A stretch of 64,000 bases of DNA from Ziziphus jujuba (lineage: Eukaryota; Streptophyta; Magnoliopsida; Rosales; Rhamnaceae). The position numbers and the translations under genes are program-made. The notes beneath the pieces were generated by a model, which did not search any database, had not been told where the DNA came from, and was given only the letters and a program-made list of their open reading frames with translations. The stretch covers positions 500,001 through 564,000 of the forward strand of contig NC_083383.1 of the NCBI RefSeq assembly GCF_031755915.1, in the 5' to 3' direction. Numbering within the stretch: the stretch's first letter is position 1; every line of letters begins with the position of its first letter. Below, one piece after another: positions 1-10,063 of the stretch.

Positions 1-329
1 TGTTCTGCAATGTGAGTCAGTATCTCTGCATTGGACGTTTCTCAGCTGTTTCCTTCCAGGTTTTAGGTCACATGAAAACTGTATGTGTCCTTACATTGGG
101 GTGGCTGCTCTTTGATTCAGAGCTGACTTTCAAGAACATTATGGGGATGGTCATTGCAGTTGTTGGCATGGTAATTTATAGTTGGGCTGTTGAGGTTGAA
201 AAGCAATCAAATAACAAGACCTTACCCCATATGAAAAACAGCCTAACGGAAGAGGAAATTAGACTTTTGAAGGAGGGGTTGGATAATACAACTGTTAAGG
301 ATGTTGAACTTGGTGAGTCTAAAGGATAG
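1..329 (+). CDS. URGT: UDP-rhamnose/UDP-galactose transporter, C-terminal end (5' partial)
   Basis: This is the last part of a Golgi nucleotide-sugar transporter of the plant URGT group in the drug/metabolite transporter superfamily. The family exchanges UDP-rhamnose and UDP-galactose for UMP to supply pectin and other wall polysaccharide synthesis. The frame is open from base 3 with no start in the window, so the gene begins upstream. The visible protein carries the family-typical stretch SQYLCIGRFSAVSFQVLGHM, then two hydrophobic segments (around VCVLTLGWLLF and GMVIAVVGMVIYSW). A charged cytosolic tail ends in KDVELGESKG and a TAG stop at 327-329. The dilysine-like tail and the VSFQVLGHMKT motif separate it from the UDP-xylose transporter group, which reads YQVLGHLKTC. 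No intron interrupts this part. Downstream lies AT-rich 3' sequence. Assignment to the family is firm; the exact paralogue is not determined. Confidence 0.88.
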   Translation, partial: FCNVSQYLCIGRFSAVSFQVLGHMKTVCVLTLGWLLFDSELTFKNIMGMVIAVVGMVIYSWAVEVEKQSNNKTLPHMKNSLTEEEIRLLKEGLDNTTVKDVELGESKG

Positions 330-3184
330 AATTAACTTACATTCGGCCAGCAAAGAAGGGGAATAGGACTTTTTGGAAAGTGAATACGATTTTTTTTTTT
401 TTTTCCGTCTTCTTTACTTCCATCTTTGTATTTACTATTTATGCTTCATTCATGTGGCAGCGAGACACGGTGTCCATCTGCCTATCCTTGCACAAGTCCA
501 TGTTAGAATTATGTTCTGGTTCTCTGAAAGTGTGTCATTTATTTCGTATAATTTTTTTAATTTTTCTAATGTTTTCCTTTCTTTTCTTTCCTTTCTTTTT
601 TTTTTCTTTTTTTTTTCCTTTTTTTGGAAGAAAAAACAGAATATATTTATATATATATATATATATTGTGCAAAAAGATCAGTAGATGAAGCTCTGATAG
701 GATAATAAAATATTATTGGACACTCGATGTTTGTAGACGGCTCCAAGTCTACTTATTGAGTGTTGAATTCGTTTTCATTTTGTATTTGTTTTCTTCCATC
801 TTCAATCTTGTCGCATGGTTGGTGTTGTGCATGAATTTGAACTAGTAATTGAGGGTTGAACTACCAAGCGAGTGGATCTGTTTACAGTATTCCATGCTTT
901 TCTATAGAAACGTTCCACGATTTATATCTGATCGTCATGATTCATGAGTATGTAAGGGTCACACTTGATAATGCAATAAATACCTTAGTAGCTGTATGAT
1001 CTGGACTTAATTTAATCATTTTTATTAAATTTTTATTTTTTCTTTTTTTTTATTTTTTATTTTGTTTTTTGGGGTGGAGAAAACGAATTTAAATGATATC
1101 TTTTAAGAACCTTAATTGTAATATGTAATGGTTTTTATATTTAACAGCTCAGGTGTCAGACCAACGAGGTTTCGTGACAAAGACTACTTTAGCCGAGAAC
1201 TTTTATTTTAATCCTCTAATTTGACATCTGTCCATTAAATATATAAAATAAATAACAATTTATAAAGAGGCCTAGTGCTATATTCTGCTATAATATGGTA
1301 AATCCTCGATAAAATAAATATTAGATAAATAAATAATATTGTTAAATAAATAAAATTATTCAATTTTAATGCTCATTTGTGCTTATATATTAAATGAATA
1401 AATTTATAAACATATAAAATAATAATTTTTTAAAAAATATTTTTAGAATCTAAATATATAATTTAATATTTGATTAAATTCGTTAAAAAATAAATAATAT
1501 ATAAACATTTATTATAAATAATAAAAAAATTTACTTAAAAATTTCTTCTTTTTTTTTTTTTTTTTCAATTTAGCATTTTCAGAAAATATGCATTTAAGAT
1601 TTTTTACTATTATCAATACGTAGAATAAAATAAAATAATATTTAAAATAAGAATGATTGATAGATTATAAATAAAGATGCTAATTAGCTAACTTAATAAC
1701 GATCTTCTTTACATTTATTAATGAGGTTTTTTCCATTAGTAGACTTATGTGCGTGATGAAATTCTATATTATTTTTTTCTTTATTTGTTTAAAAAATGTT
1801 TATATGAGAAGGAACATATTTACTAGTTATATCATCTGCAATTGTTGAAATTTCAAAATGTTCTTTAAATTAATCATAAATTTTATGTGGATAGATAAAT
1901 TGAGCAAACCCCCTCCACCCCCAAGAGAACCATATATGAGAATTTTATCTTATACAGTTCAAAAAGAAACACCAAAATATTAGTTCTACCATATATGTGC
2001 AATAGAAGGTTAAGTTCAAAACTTCTTAATTCTCTAATTCAATCGTTTTGAAAAACAAAAGAATAAAAATCCAAAAATTTTTTCTTGTGGTTATAATGCC
2101 AAAATATTAAATCGGTTCATTTGTCTCTATGGTGATAATTATAAGCCTTTTGAATCTTCTATTTACCTATTTTATAGTTTTTTTTTTTTTATTGTGTGTT
2201 ATGCTCCTTTAACTATTGTTTTCTTTATTATTGATAGGAATTCTCTTGTTAAGACCCTATGAATCGGTTAAAAATCCTAAATTCATGCTAGAATCATGAT
2301 AATTTAATAAAATTCTTTCTTTATAAACTAATTTCAAAAGTTTTGTGGATAAGAATTATTGAATTATCACTCATTCAATGAATAACTAGAATGAATAAAA
2401 ATTCAACGACACCCTTGTCCATCAATCAAAATAAACGCAAGTAAAAGTTTGAAAAAATAAAAATCTTTCAACTGAGAGATAATCAATCCCATAAATGTAG
2501 ATTCGATCAAGCTTTATTGATTTTTTTTTCCTTTATTAATTAATATATATTATGTAGGTAATAAAATAATTTCTAAAAAATAGGATAATATTTATTTATC
2601 AATAAATCAATAAATTATCCATTGATCAATATAATCTTTTTAAATGAATAATATTTATTTATAAAAGTTTTATTATATTATAGTAAGCTGTTTTGTTCGG
2701 CCATCCATAAATTGTTTGTATATCTAATATATCTTATATATCCAATATAACGTTAGTATTTAAATGAAGGAATCAAATAATTAGGCTTTTAGGCAATACA
2801 TGCATATGCTGCATACCATCCAAATGCGTTAGTACTTATTACTAATGCTTGAAAAAGTGATGTGGAAGTAAGAAGTTACATGTAATAAACTTGTTCTGAG
2901 TTGTTGAAGAATGTACTGAAAGAGATCAACCTCACATGCTATCCGATCCGCTCCATAGATTTCCCTACGGTGGGTGGTTTAAGTAATTAACATGCGGAGG
3001 ATTTCTCTTCCAGCATACTTGATGAACTTAATCTTGCTGCCACTACCACCTTCGACTGATTTAAATCTGTCAACACTCTAGCAGCATATAAACAAACAGC
3101 TTCTTCACAATGCCACTCATTTGATTCTCTTAGTGCCAGCCAAACAAAATTCCTTCACCAGTTCAGGCTTTCTTCTGTGCTTAG
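330..3184. other. Transporter 3' region and AT-rich intergenic DNA
   Basis: The first few hundred bases are probably the transporter 3'UTR. They include poly(T) runs (391-404, 593-617) and a (TA)n tract near 647-666. The rest is AT-rich with many short poly(A)/poly(T) runs and no supported gene. From about 2940 to 3184 the composition becomes less AT-rich, just before the LTR element, but no gene could be recognised there. Confidence 0.6.
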
Positions 3185-3672
3185 TGTCACGGGCCTAGCT
3201 TTTCCAACACTCCCGTGCGGCACTTAGCACCTCCCTTGCTAAGTAAGCCTTGCTCACAAGCTATGAAAATGCGGAAGCTAAGAGTGAGAGAGTAGGAAGT
3301 AGGATAGTTTGAGAGAATGTGGAGAATACTTGTATTGCTAGAATTCTTGATGTGCTTGGATATGCTTGGATATGCTTGGATGTTCTTGGATATGTTACAA
3401 ATGAGAGACCAACCCCTTTATATAGAGGGCTTGGCATGTAGGAAAGTTCTAGATATGTACACATGTCACCTATCTAGGTAGAGTTCTAGATTATTCTAGG
3501 GTTATGTACAAGATATTTACATGGAGTATTCTAGAGAGATTCTCATCTCCATTAGTCTAGGTTTCTCTTGAATTCTCTAGAATATTCCGGACTTCTCATG
3601 GATCTTCATGGAGAGTGTAGAACCTTCCGGTTAAACCTCAAGGGTTTTACTCCTTTTGCGCGGGACGTGACA
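3185..3672 (-). repeat. 3' LTR of the non-autonomous element
   Basis: A 488-bp LTR, identical to 5964-6451. On the minus strand a TATA box (TATATAAAGG, at 3415-3424) marks the LTR promoter. A short tandem array of a roughly 10-bp unit, gcttggatat, lies at about 3354-3394. The stop codon of the internal ORF falls inside this LTR (3647-3649). Confidence 0.93.
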
Positions 3673-5902
3673 CTCTCCCCCACCTAAACTCGCGACGCCC
3701 TCGTCGCGCCTTCTTCCTTGCCCGCCGAATGTGATCTTTGAGTTGCCGTTGTGTATCTTCGTGCTCCCCACTTACTTCACCATCCGGCAGGTTCCTCCCC
3801 TTCACCAAGTGTTTGGTGTAGTTAGGCACACCTCTATGTTGACCGACTCGATCCGCAAGTGTGGCTTCCACATTCTTGTCGGGTGAAGCCGCTATGTCCA
3901 TGGGTGCCCTTCTTGACTTACCTTCCGCTAGGGCCTCCGTGCCCCCTTTCCTTACAATGGGAAGTGACTCTTCATAGCGTCGTGCCTTCCTGTCATGCAC
4001 CTCGTTTTGTTGAGGTGATGGTTTGGCTAAGTTCCCTTCCTTAGCCTCTACGTGCTTTCTCTTGTCGTCTCCACGACTTGAAGCCAATGCACGCAAGCTC
4101 CCTTGGTGCAACTCCTTTGGCACATCTTGTACCTTAGGAGGTGTCTTGGCATGGCTTGGGACATCCTCACTAGGCTTTTGGGCAGCAACCAAGTTGATTT
4201 GCTCCTCCCTCTCAACTTGCAGTGCCGACAAAACCTTGGCCTCCCGCTTGCTAGCTTGTTCCGTAGGCACCATGCACGTCGTTCCCCCATCCATGATGCA
4301 TAACTTGTTAGCAAATGGGAGTGGGAAAGCCTTTACTTGGTTGAAGAAGTCCATACCAAGGACAACCTTGTAGTCATCCATGGACACAACCGTTAGGTTC
4401 AATTGGCCTTCCCAATCGCCGATGGTGGTGTTCACACCTCTAGCAACTCCTTGGAGTGGCTTCGCATCGGAATTCACCGCCTTTACGGAGCCCCTCTCTT
4501 TGGTTGCCTCGATCCCAAGCCTTTGTGCCTCCTCCACCGATAGGAAATTATGTGAGGCACCCGTGTCCACCAACGCCTTGGTGGGCACCCCATTGAGTTT
4601 TGCCTCCACGAACATTAGGCCACCCTTCTTTGTCTCCTTCGGAGCAGCCTTGATAGCATTCAACAGTTGTAAGGAACCTATATTAGCTCCTTCCTCTTGC
4701 TTCTCCTCGTATTGGGTAGTCATGGCATTCAAAGCCTTCCTCTTCGGGCAATCCCTAACCCAATGCGGTCCATCACATAAGAAACAAGAGTTTTTAGGTT
4801 TGGAAGCATCATTACCTTCTCTAGGTGGCTTCCATCTTGAGCTTTTTGGCTTGTGTGCACTTTCCTCCCTTTCATCCTCTTTGGGCCTACTAGGTTCTCC
4901 CCCACCTTTTCCATGGTTGTCTTTCCATTCCTTTGGCTTTGGAGAGTCTCTTTGGTTGGAGTAGTCGATGAAGCCTTCGGCATACGCAATGGCACTAGCC
5001 AAATCTTGTACTCCACGCCTTTTCAACTCCGTCTTGGTCCAAGGTTGTAGTCCATCCATGAAGTAGAAAAGGGAGTCTTTATCCGATAGGTCCGGGATCT
5101 CCAACACCAAGTTGGTGAACTCCTTGATGTATTCCCGGATATGGCCTACTTGCTTGAGTCGTCGAAGGCGACTCCTTGCCTCATCTTCGGCATTCTCCGG
5201 ATAGAATTGCCTTTTGAGATCCTTTTTAAAGTCATCGAAAGTATGGAAAGTGCACGTACCTCGCTCAATGTCGCTATGCCTCCTTCTCCACCATAACATT
5301 GCCGTGTCGCTAAGGTAGAGAGTGGCAGTCCTTATCTTTGAAGCATCGTCCACAATGCCCATTGCTTCAAAGTATTGCTCCAAGCCCCAAAGGAAATTCT
5401 CGAGCTCCCTCGCATTCCTTGCCCCGGAGTAGGACTTGGGCTTTGGCACATCGATCCGTGGCCCCACGCGAATAGTGGTCGTCCCCGACGCCACCGCCCT
5501 CTTGCAAAGAGCCCAATCACCCCGCATATCCTCCATTTGGGTGCGGATGACATCCAATTCTCTCTCCAACATTCCACGAAGGTCTGCTACCTCCCCCATG
5601 CATTGGTCGCGTGTCGCACGGAGTTCCCTCCTCAAGGCATCATCTAGTCCATTGAGTAACCCCCTCACGGCTTGATTGATGGCAATGTCCTCCGACTCTA
5701 GCCCATCTAGGCGACCCTCCAGCGCCTCAAACCGTTCCTGTACTCGGGATGCATGTTCCTCCAAGCGCAACTCTACGCCCATCATCACATCCTTGGACTT
5801 GGACTTATGCCTCTGCTTCCCCGCATTGGGGTTGCGTTGCTCTTCACGACCTCGCACATCGGTAGCTCCCTCCACATTGATGGTAACATCCGAGCTAGCC
5901 AT
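3647..5902 (-). CDS. Gag-protease polyprotein with chromodomain remnant (retrotransposon)
   Basis: An intact ORF of 751 residues. I start it at the ATG at 5902-5900 (MASSDVTINVEG). The frame is open a little further upstream, but only into the primer binding site. Order: a coiled-coil-rich N-terminus (about 35-110); a Ty3/gypsy Gag domain (about 150-320) with the typical LWWRRR and YFMDGLQPW motifs; a basic linker; a zinc knuckle CFLCDGPHWVRDC (about 372-384, spacing C-X2-C-X3-H-X4-C); and a retropepsin domain with active site VDTGASHNF near residue 443. A charged linker follows, then a C-terminal segment beginning about 675 (NVEATLADRV) that aligns with the end of the integrase chromodomain of the element at 57084-63028. 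The gene makes capsid and protease only. The missing polymerase and integrase region appears to have been lost in frame. The last 26 bases lie in the 3' LTR. Confidence 0.88.
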   Translation of the reverse strand: MASSDVTINVEGATDVRGREEQRNPNAGKQRHKSKSKDVMMGVELRLEEHASRVQERFEALEGRLDGLESEDIAINQAVRGLLNGLDDALRRELRATRDQCMGEVADLRGMLERELDVIRTQMEDMRGDWALCKRAVASGTTTIRVGPRIDVPKPKSYSGARNARELENFLWGLEQYFEAMGIVDDASKIRTATLYLSDTAMLWWRRRHSDIERGTCTFHTFDDFKKDLKRQFYPENAEDEARSRLRRLKQVGHIREYIKEFTNLVLEIPDLSDKDSLFYFMDGLQPWTKTELKRRGVQDLASAIAYAEGFIDYSNQRDSPKPKEWKDNHGKGGGEPSRPKEDEREESAHKPKSSRWKPPREGNDASKPKNSCFLCDGPHWVRDCPKRKALNAMTTQYEEKQEEGANIGSLQLLNAIKAAPKETKKGGLMFVEAKLNGVPTKALVDTGASHNFLSVEEAQRLGIEATKERGSVKAVNSDAKPLQGVARGVNTTIGDWEGQLNLTVVSMDDYKVVLGMDFFNQVKAFPLPFANKLCIMDGGTTCMVPTEQASKREAKVLSALQVEREEQINLVAAQKPSEDVPSHAKTPPKVQDVPKELHQGSLRALASSRGDDKRKHVEAKEGNLAKPSPQQNEVHDRKARRYEESLPIVRKGGTEALAEGKSRRAPMDIAASPDKNVEATLADRVGQHRGVPNYTKHLVKGRNLPDGEVSGEHEDTQRQLKDHIRRARKKARRGRREFRWGRVSRPAQKE

Positions 5903-5948
5903 CTTGCCTACTTCCACGTTACACCAACGATATGCTTGAGCAGCAATT

Positions 5949-5961
5949 GGCTCTGATACCA
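5949..5961 (-). other. Primer binding site, tRNA-Met
   Basis: On the minus strand TGGTATCAGAGCC starts two bases after the 5' LTR. This is the usual complement to the 3' end of initiator tRNA-Met in plant LTR retrotransposons. It primes minus-strand cDNA synthesis. Confidence 0.9.
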
Positions 5962-5963
5962 AC

Positions 5964-6451
5964 TGTCACGGGCCTAGCTTTTCCAACACTCCCGTGCGGC
6001 ACTTAGCACCTCCCTTGCTAAGTAAGCCTTGCTCACAAGCTATGAAAATGCGGAAGCTAAGAGTGAGAGAGTAGGAAGTAGGATAGTTTGAGAGAATGTG
6101 GAGAATACTTGTATTGCTAGAATTCTTGATGTGCTTGGATATGCTTGGATATGCTTGGATGTTCTTGGATATGTTACAAATGAGAGACCAACCCCTTTAT
6201 ATAGAGGGCTTGGCATGTAGGAAAGTTCTAGATATGTACACATGTCACCTATCTAGGTAGAGTTCTAGATTATTCTAGGGTTATGTACAAGATATTTACA
6301 TGGAGTATTCTAGAGAGATTCTCATCTCCATTAGTCTAGGTTTCTCTTGAATTCTCTAGAATATTCCGGACTTCTCATGGATCTTCATGGAGAGTGTAGA
6401 ACCTTCCGGTTAAACCTCAAGGGTTTTACTCCTTTTGCGCGGGACGTGACA
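5964..6451 (-). repeat. 5' LTR of the non-autonomous element
   Basis: A 488-bp copy identical to 3185-3672, with the same TATA box on the minus strand (6194-6203). It supplies the promoter for the Gag-protease ORF. The flanking TTAG at 6452-6455 is the right target duplication. Confidence 0.93.
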
Positions 6452-6455
6452 TTAG

Positions 6456-7478
6456 ACTCAAGATATTCAATGGATTTACATATAATAATTCTCACATTAG
6501 AACCGTGATGATGGAGAATCATAAGGAGACGTAGGAAATGTATGCTGATCCTCATGCAAAGTAGACAGGAAAAAGGGAAATCATAAAGTTGGCGCTAGGC
6601 AGGTTAGAGGTGGAGCATTATTTGGAATTGGCTTGGATATTCTTCCGTTCTCTTCCACTCCCACAAATACAAATAATTATTAAAAAATAAAGAAATCCTC
6701 CTGTTCTCTTCCACTCCCACAAATACAAATACTTAAATCGAAAAATCATCTTTGGTCTTTAGGTACATCAGAATTGAGGGAGATTTATCAATGACCACAC
6801 ATTTTTACAACACTTGTGTTGTAAGCGATGGATCTACTGCATAAAAGGAGGTAGCTAAAGGCATGGGATCGAAGGACGCGCTGTAAAGAAATTTAAAATT
6901 ATGAACAAAAATTGTAATTATTTCTAAGACTATGCTTTCAAAGTTCACAATCTAAAATGTTAGCTTAGTTGAAAAAAGTTGACTGAACTATTATAAAGTT
7001 TGGGAGATATGATTTGAATTTTGCTATGATCTATTATTATCTTAGAAGATTCCATGTTGCAATATAGCACTAATATTAAACAAAATAATAATATAAAATT
7101 AAATATAACAACAATAAAAAGCTTAATCTTCTTCTTTGTTTCCCAAACACAATATTACAAATTTAACATAATATATATATATATATATATATTTTTTTTT
7201 TTCGAGTTTGCAGTTTGTCCTAAAAGATAGGATAAAATAGTTACTAAAATGGAACCCAGGTAATTCCAAACGAAAGTTTCCATATTAAAAGAGTATATAT
7301 ATAAAAATTTGTGTTTTTGGCACCTATACTCGCAATATGTAACTCGTGTTTGAACTTTGCCCTATTATCAAATTTTTTTTTTTTTTTGGGCATTTTGTCT
7401 CTCAACCTTTTTTCAAAAACACTGTTAAGCTATTTTCTTTTTTACATCCATTAGACTGCTAAATTTTCACATGCCTTG
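6456..7478. other. AT-rich intergenic DNA
   Basis: No gene was seen. It contains a 29-bp direct repeat (6647-6675 and 6703-6731, starting gttctcttccactccc), a (TA)n tract near 7170-7192 and poly(T) runs. Confidence 0.5.
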
Positions 7479-8548
7479 TATCACGATCCTACATTTTATG
7501 CAGCGGAAATAGATCGTGGAGCGCCAAGACTCTCTAGTCAAGGCCAGCCTTCTCACTATCCGAGTTCATATATCAACCCATCTGATACCATTTGTATGCA
7601 CCTGAGGTTCACCGACAAGAACTACTCTCGCAAGTCTCACACATAGGCAGCTAAGATTGCTTCCCAACATCAAGGCTCTTAGCCTAGACGCTCACCCTAT
7701 CTATAGATTCTCATGATCATCAAGGCTCACGCCGTCCAACAAACTAGCCCGATGGCCTCACACCCACTCGGTAGCTTGCAACTCGACCTTGTGCGAAGAT
7801 CTAGCCAGCAACCCAGCTGTCCATTCGAGCCTTGGTCCATACACATCCTGAATAGCATACGACCCTGAGGCATGCACGCCAGCATCGTGCCAACATACCA
7901 CCCCAGGTAGCAACACATGATCAGAAGCTCACATACGAATGCCACCCGATGGCACGGTGTCGTCCCATCCGTGCCTACTTAGCTTCTGACCCTCTTGAGT
8001 GAGGTAGAACCCGAGCCCCCGCTTAATGGCACATTTGCCACAACCTTATAATAAAGGCCTATGTGTGTCTTTGGCATAGCTGATAGGAAACGACATAGCG
8101 AATGCTACACTCAGCCTCTAGCACAACAGTAACGCGCAATACCAGCTCGTAGCGTCTACCGGTACTGTCCTCGGGACTCCCTGTCCCTCGGAGACATAAG
8201 ACCTCCTCTGTGGCACTTTATGCCCGTCCCATGGCTTGTCATTGCCCATGGGAGGCTCACTTAGCCCAAGCTCGAAGCCAAAGCCGGGGGCCGTGGAGAG
8301 CCAGACACGGACCACCCCCCCTAAAGAGCTTATTTAGCCATTTCTATTTTGGTAGTTGTAGATATCACTTTGTGCGAGGAATCATAATGGGGTTTTATCT
8401 AGCAAACCTTCATATCTTAGTCCGCCATTCGACATGCACCATCCTAGTGACATTCTTAAGAAATTACCACGGCCTAGGATCGAAGATCCCGATCTTCAAA
8501 TATTTACGAAAGTACCACTAGGTCATTCCAAAGGTGCAAACCGTCACA
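7479..8548. mobile_element. Solo LTR of an unidentified retrotransposon, about 1.07 kb
   Basis: This block is clearly more GC-rich than its flanks. It starts TATCACGATCC and ends CCGTCACA, close to the TGTCACG...CGTCACA pattern of plant LTRs except that the second base is A. It is flanked by the perfect 5-bp repeat CCTTG (7474-7478 and 8549-8553). Removing the block and one CCTTG restores a sequence that aligns with a nearby related copy at about 8614-8655 (catgtgccttgcacatgcttg). That supports the boundaries independently. No internal coding region is present, so it is most likely a solo LTR left by LTR-LTR recombination. Orientation and family are not determined. Confidence 0.65.
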
Positions 8549-8553
8549 CCTTG

Positions 8554-10058
8554 CATATGCTTGTATTCTGAATAGCTTCTTCCTAACCTTCGACTGTTAA
8601 ATAATAATTAGTCATGTGCCTTGCACATGCTTGTTTTCTGAATAGCATTTTCTAACTATTGCCAAAGTTAATTACAATTGGATTCATTCTTTCTTAAGTT
8701 TCCACATAACAAAATCAAAATAACAAACCCATATGAAAAATATCGACACTGAAGGTTTCTTTTAAGGTTTCAAAGGTAATAGGATTCTCAAAATCAACAT
8801 ATTTGGTCCAAGGTTAATCTTCACCATTAGCTGGTCAATATACTCGGCTAAAGAGACTGTTTCATGGCCAATGATGACTTCTAATGAAAAACTCCCTCAA
8901 TTGAGTTTGCATTGGATAAGAATTTTCAATCTGAACAATCTGCTAAATGGCACTTGAAAGTTCCATCAAGGCATTGAAAAAGATTATATGCTAACTTGAA
9001 TTTGGAGATTAGGACTCACATATTCAATGGATCAACCATCTACAAAGAATAGCAAGTTAGGAAAAATTCATAATTTTCATCTTTTGAGAGCAAAATAAAA
9101 CATGAAAAAAAAAAAGAAAGAGAAATATTTAACTTCGTAACACCCAGCTAATCATATTTGCAACAAGGATTTCTTTTACCTAGATTTACAACAATTATGT
9201 ACAAAGAACTTGGAAACACTGAGAGTGGACCAAGCAGTCAAATAGTAGAACAAAGATTAAGTGAATGAAACATTCCCAAGTCCCTACAAAGTATACAAAT
9301 CATATATAAAGTCAAAATCATTTTGAACCCAAAATCGGTTAGTAAATTAAATCCAAATCCCAAAATTTCAATAATTAGGAGAATTAAACTCATTATAAGC
9401 CGCCTTAGATTATATCAACTAATATAATCAAAACTATAAATAGAATGCTTAAAATTCCAACCTTTCAAAACAAAATAGCAAACTTGAACACTGTTTCTAT
9501 CTAATTTTCTGATGCCAGACCAATAAGCTCATGTATTTATCTGAGCTTTCTTTCTATTAAAATCCTAGTAGATGGGTAGATTCAAACTATCTGTATAAGG
9601 CTTATGAATGGGAATAGATTGGTTAACACAAAAATTATGATAAAAAAAATCCAACCCATTTATTGTGTAAGCTCATTTAAGGGTATTTATAAATTCATGA
9701 TATAAATGGATTATGAGTCTCTAATAACACTTGGAACAAATTAGAAAATGCATCAAATCACCATACTACCTACTTTATGAGTGCTATAGTCCAAAACCTT
9801 ACACTTCAATCTAAATGTATTATTGTTAAACCTTAATAAGATTCCACCCTAGTTCGGCTTGCCAAGTCTTGGTTTTGAGCCCATGTTTAAGTCAAGACAA
9901 CATATGTCTTATGTGATCTGCCAACGCAATTGATGGACAATTGTGCTCAGCCATTTAAGAAACAACTGTCTTTCTTTTCGGAAGCAAGTGTATTCCTCTG
10001 TTAAGCCATCGTTGTTGTTTCCAAATGTAGTGAGAAAGAATTTCTAGTAACAAACAGT
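8554..10058. other. AT-rich intergenic DNA with a local duplication
   Basis: No gene was seen. The sequence at 8549-8588 is repeated imperfectly at 8621-8658 (ttgca[c/t]atgcttgt[a/t]ttctgaatagc). The rest is simple AT-rich intergenic sequence. Confidence 0.5.
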
Positions 10059-10063
10059 CAAAG

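Larger units (their letters stand above)
3185..6451 (-). mobile_element. Young non-autonomous Ty3/gypsy (chromovirus-type) LTR retrotransposon
   Basis: A complete 3267-bp LTR element lies on the minus strand. Its two 488-bp LTRs (3185-3672 and 5964-6451) were compared base by base and look identical. They start TGTCACG and end CGTGACA. A tRNA-Met primer binding site (TGGTATCAGAGCC) sits two bases inside the 5' LTR. A purine tract (GGTGGGGGAGAG, 3673-3688) abuts the 3' LTR. The element is flanked by a 4-bp direct repeat, TTAG (3181-3184 and 6452-6455). The interior holds one long ORF: Gag, zinc knuckle and aspartic protease, then a chromodomain-like tail. Reverse transcriptase, RNase H and the integrase core are absent, so it must depend on other elements to move. 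Identical LTRs and the intact ORF point to a recent insertion. Confidence 0.93.

Noticed and set aside
373..746. Phe-rich and Lys-rich ORFs on both strands
   Set aside because: They are translations of poly(T)/(TA)n in the transporter 3' region.
2940..3184. Less AT-rich segment with a broken minus-strand frame (NEWHCEEAVCLYAARVL)
   Set aside because: It could be an exon remnant, but there are stops, no domain and no splice context.
3354..3394. Array of short repeats that might suggest a CRISPR
   Set aside because: The unit is about 10 bp with no spacers and lies in an LTR of a plant element.
3261..3464. 67-codon ORF repeated exactly at 6040-6243
   Set aside because: Both copies lie in the LTRs; the repetition is due to the LTR, not a gene pair.
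4380..4964. 194-codon ORF on the + strand
   Set aside because: It is the antisense shadow of the Gag-protease ORF and has no recognisable motif.
7727..8315. Short minus-strand ORFs with Cys-rich or Trp-rich products
   Set aside because: They are inside the solo LTR 7479-8548, without domains or splice structure.
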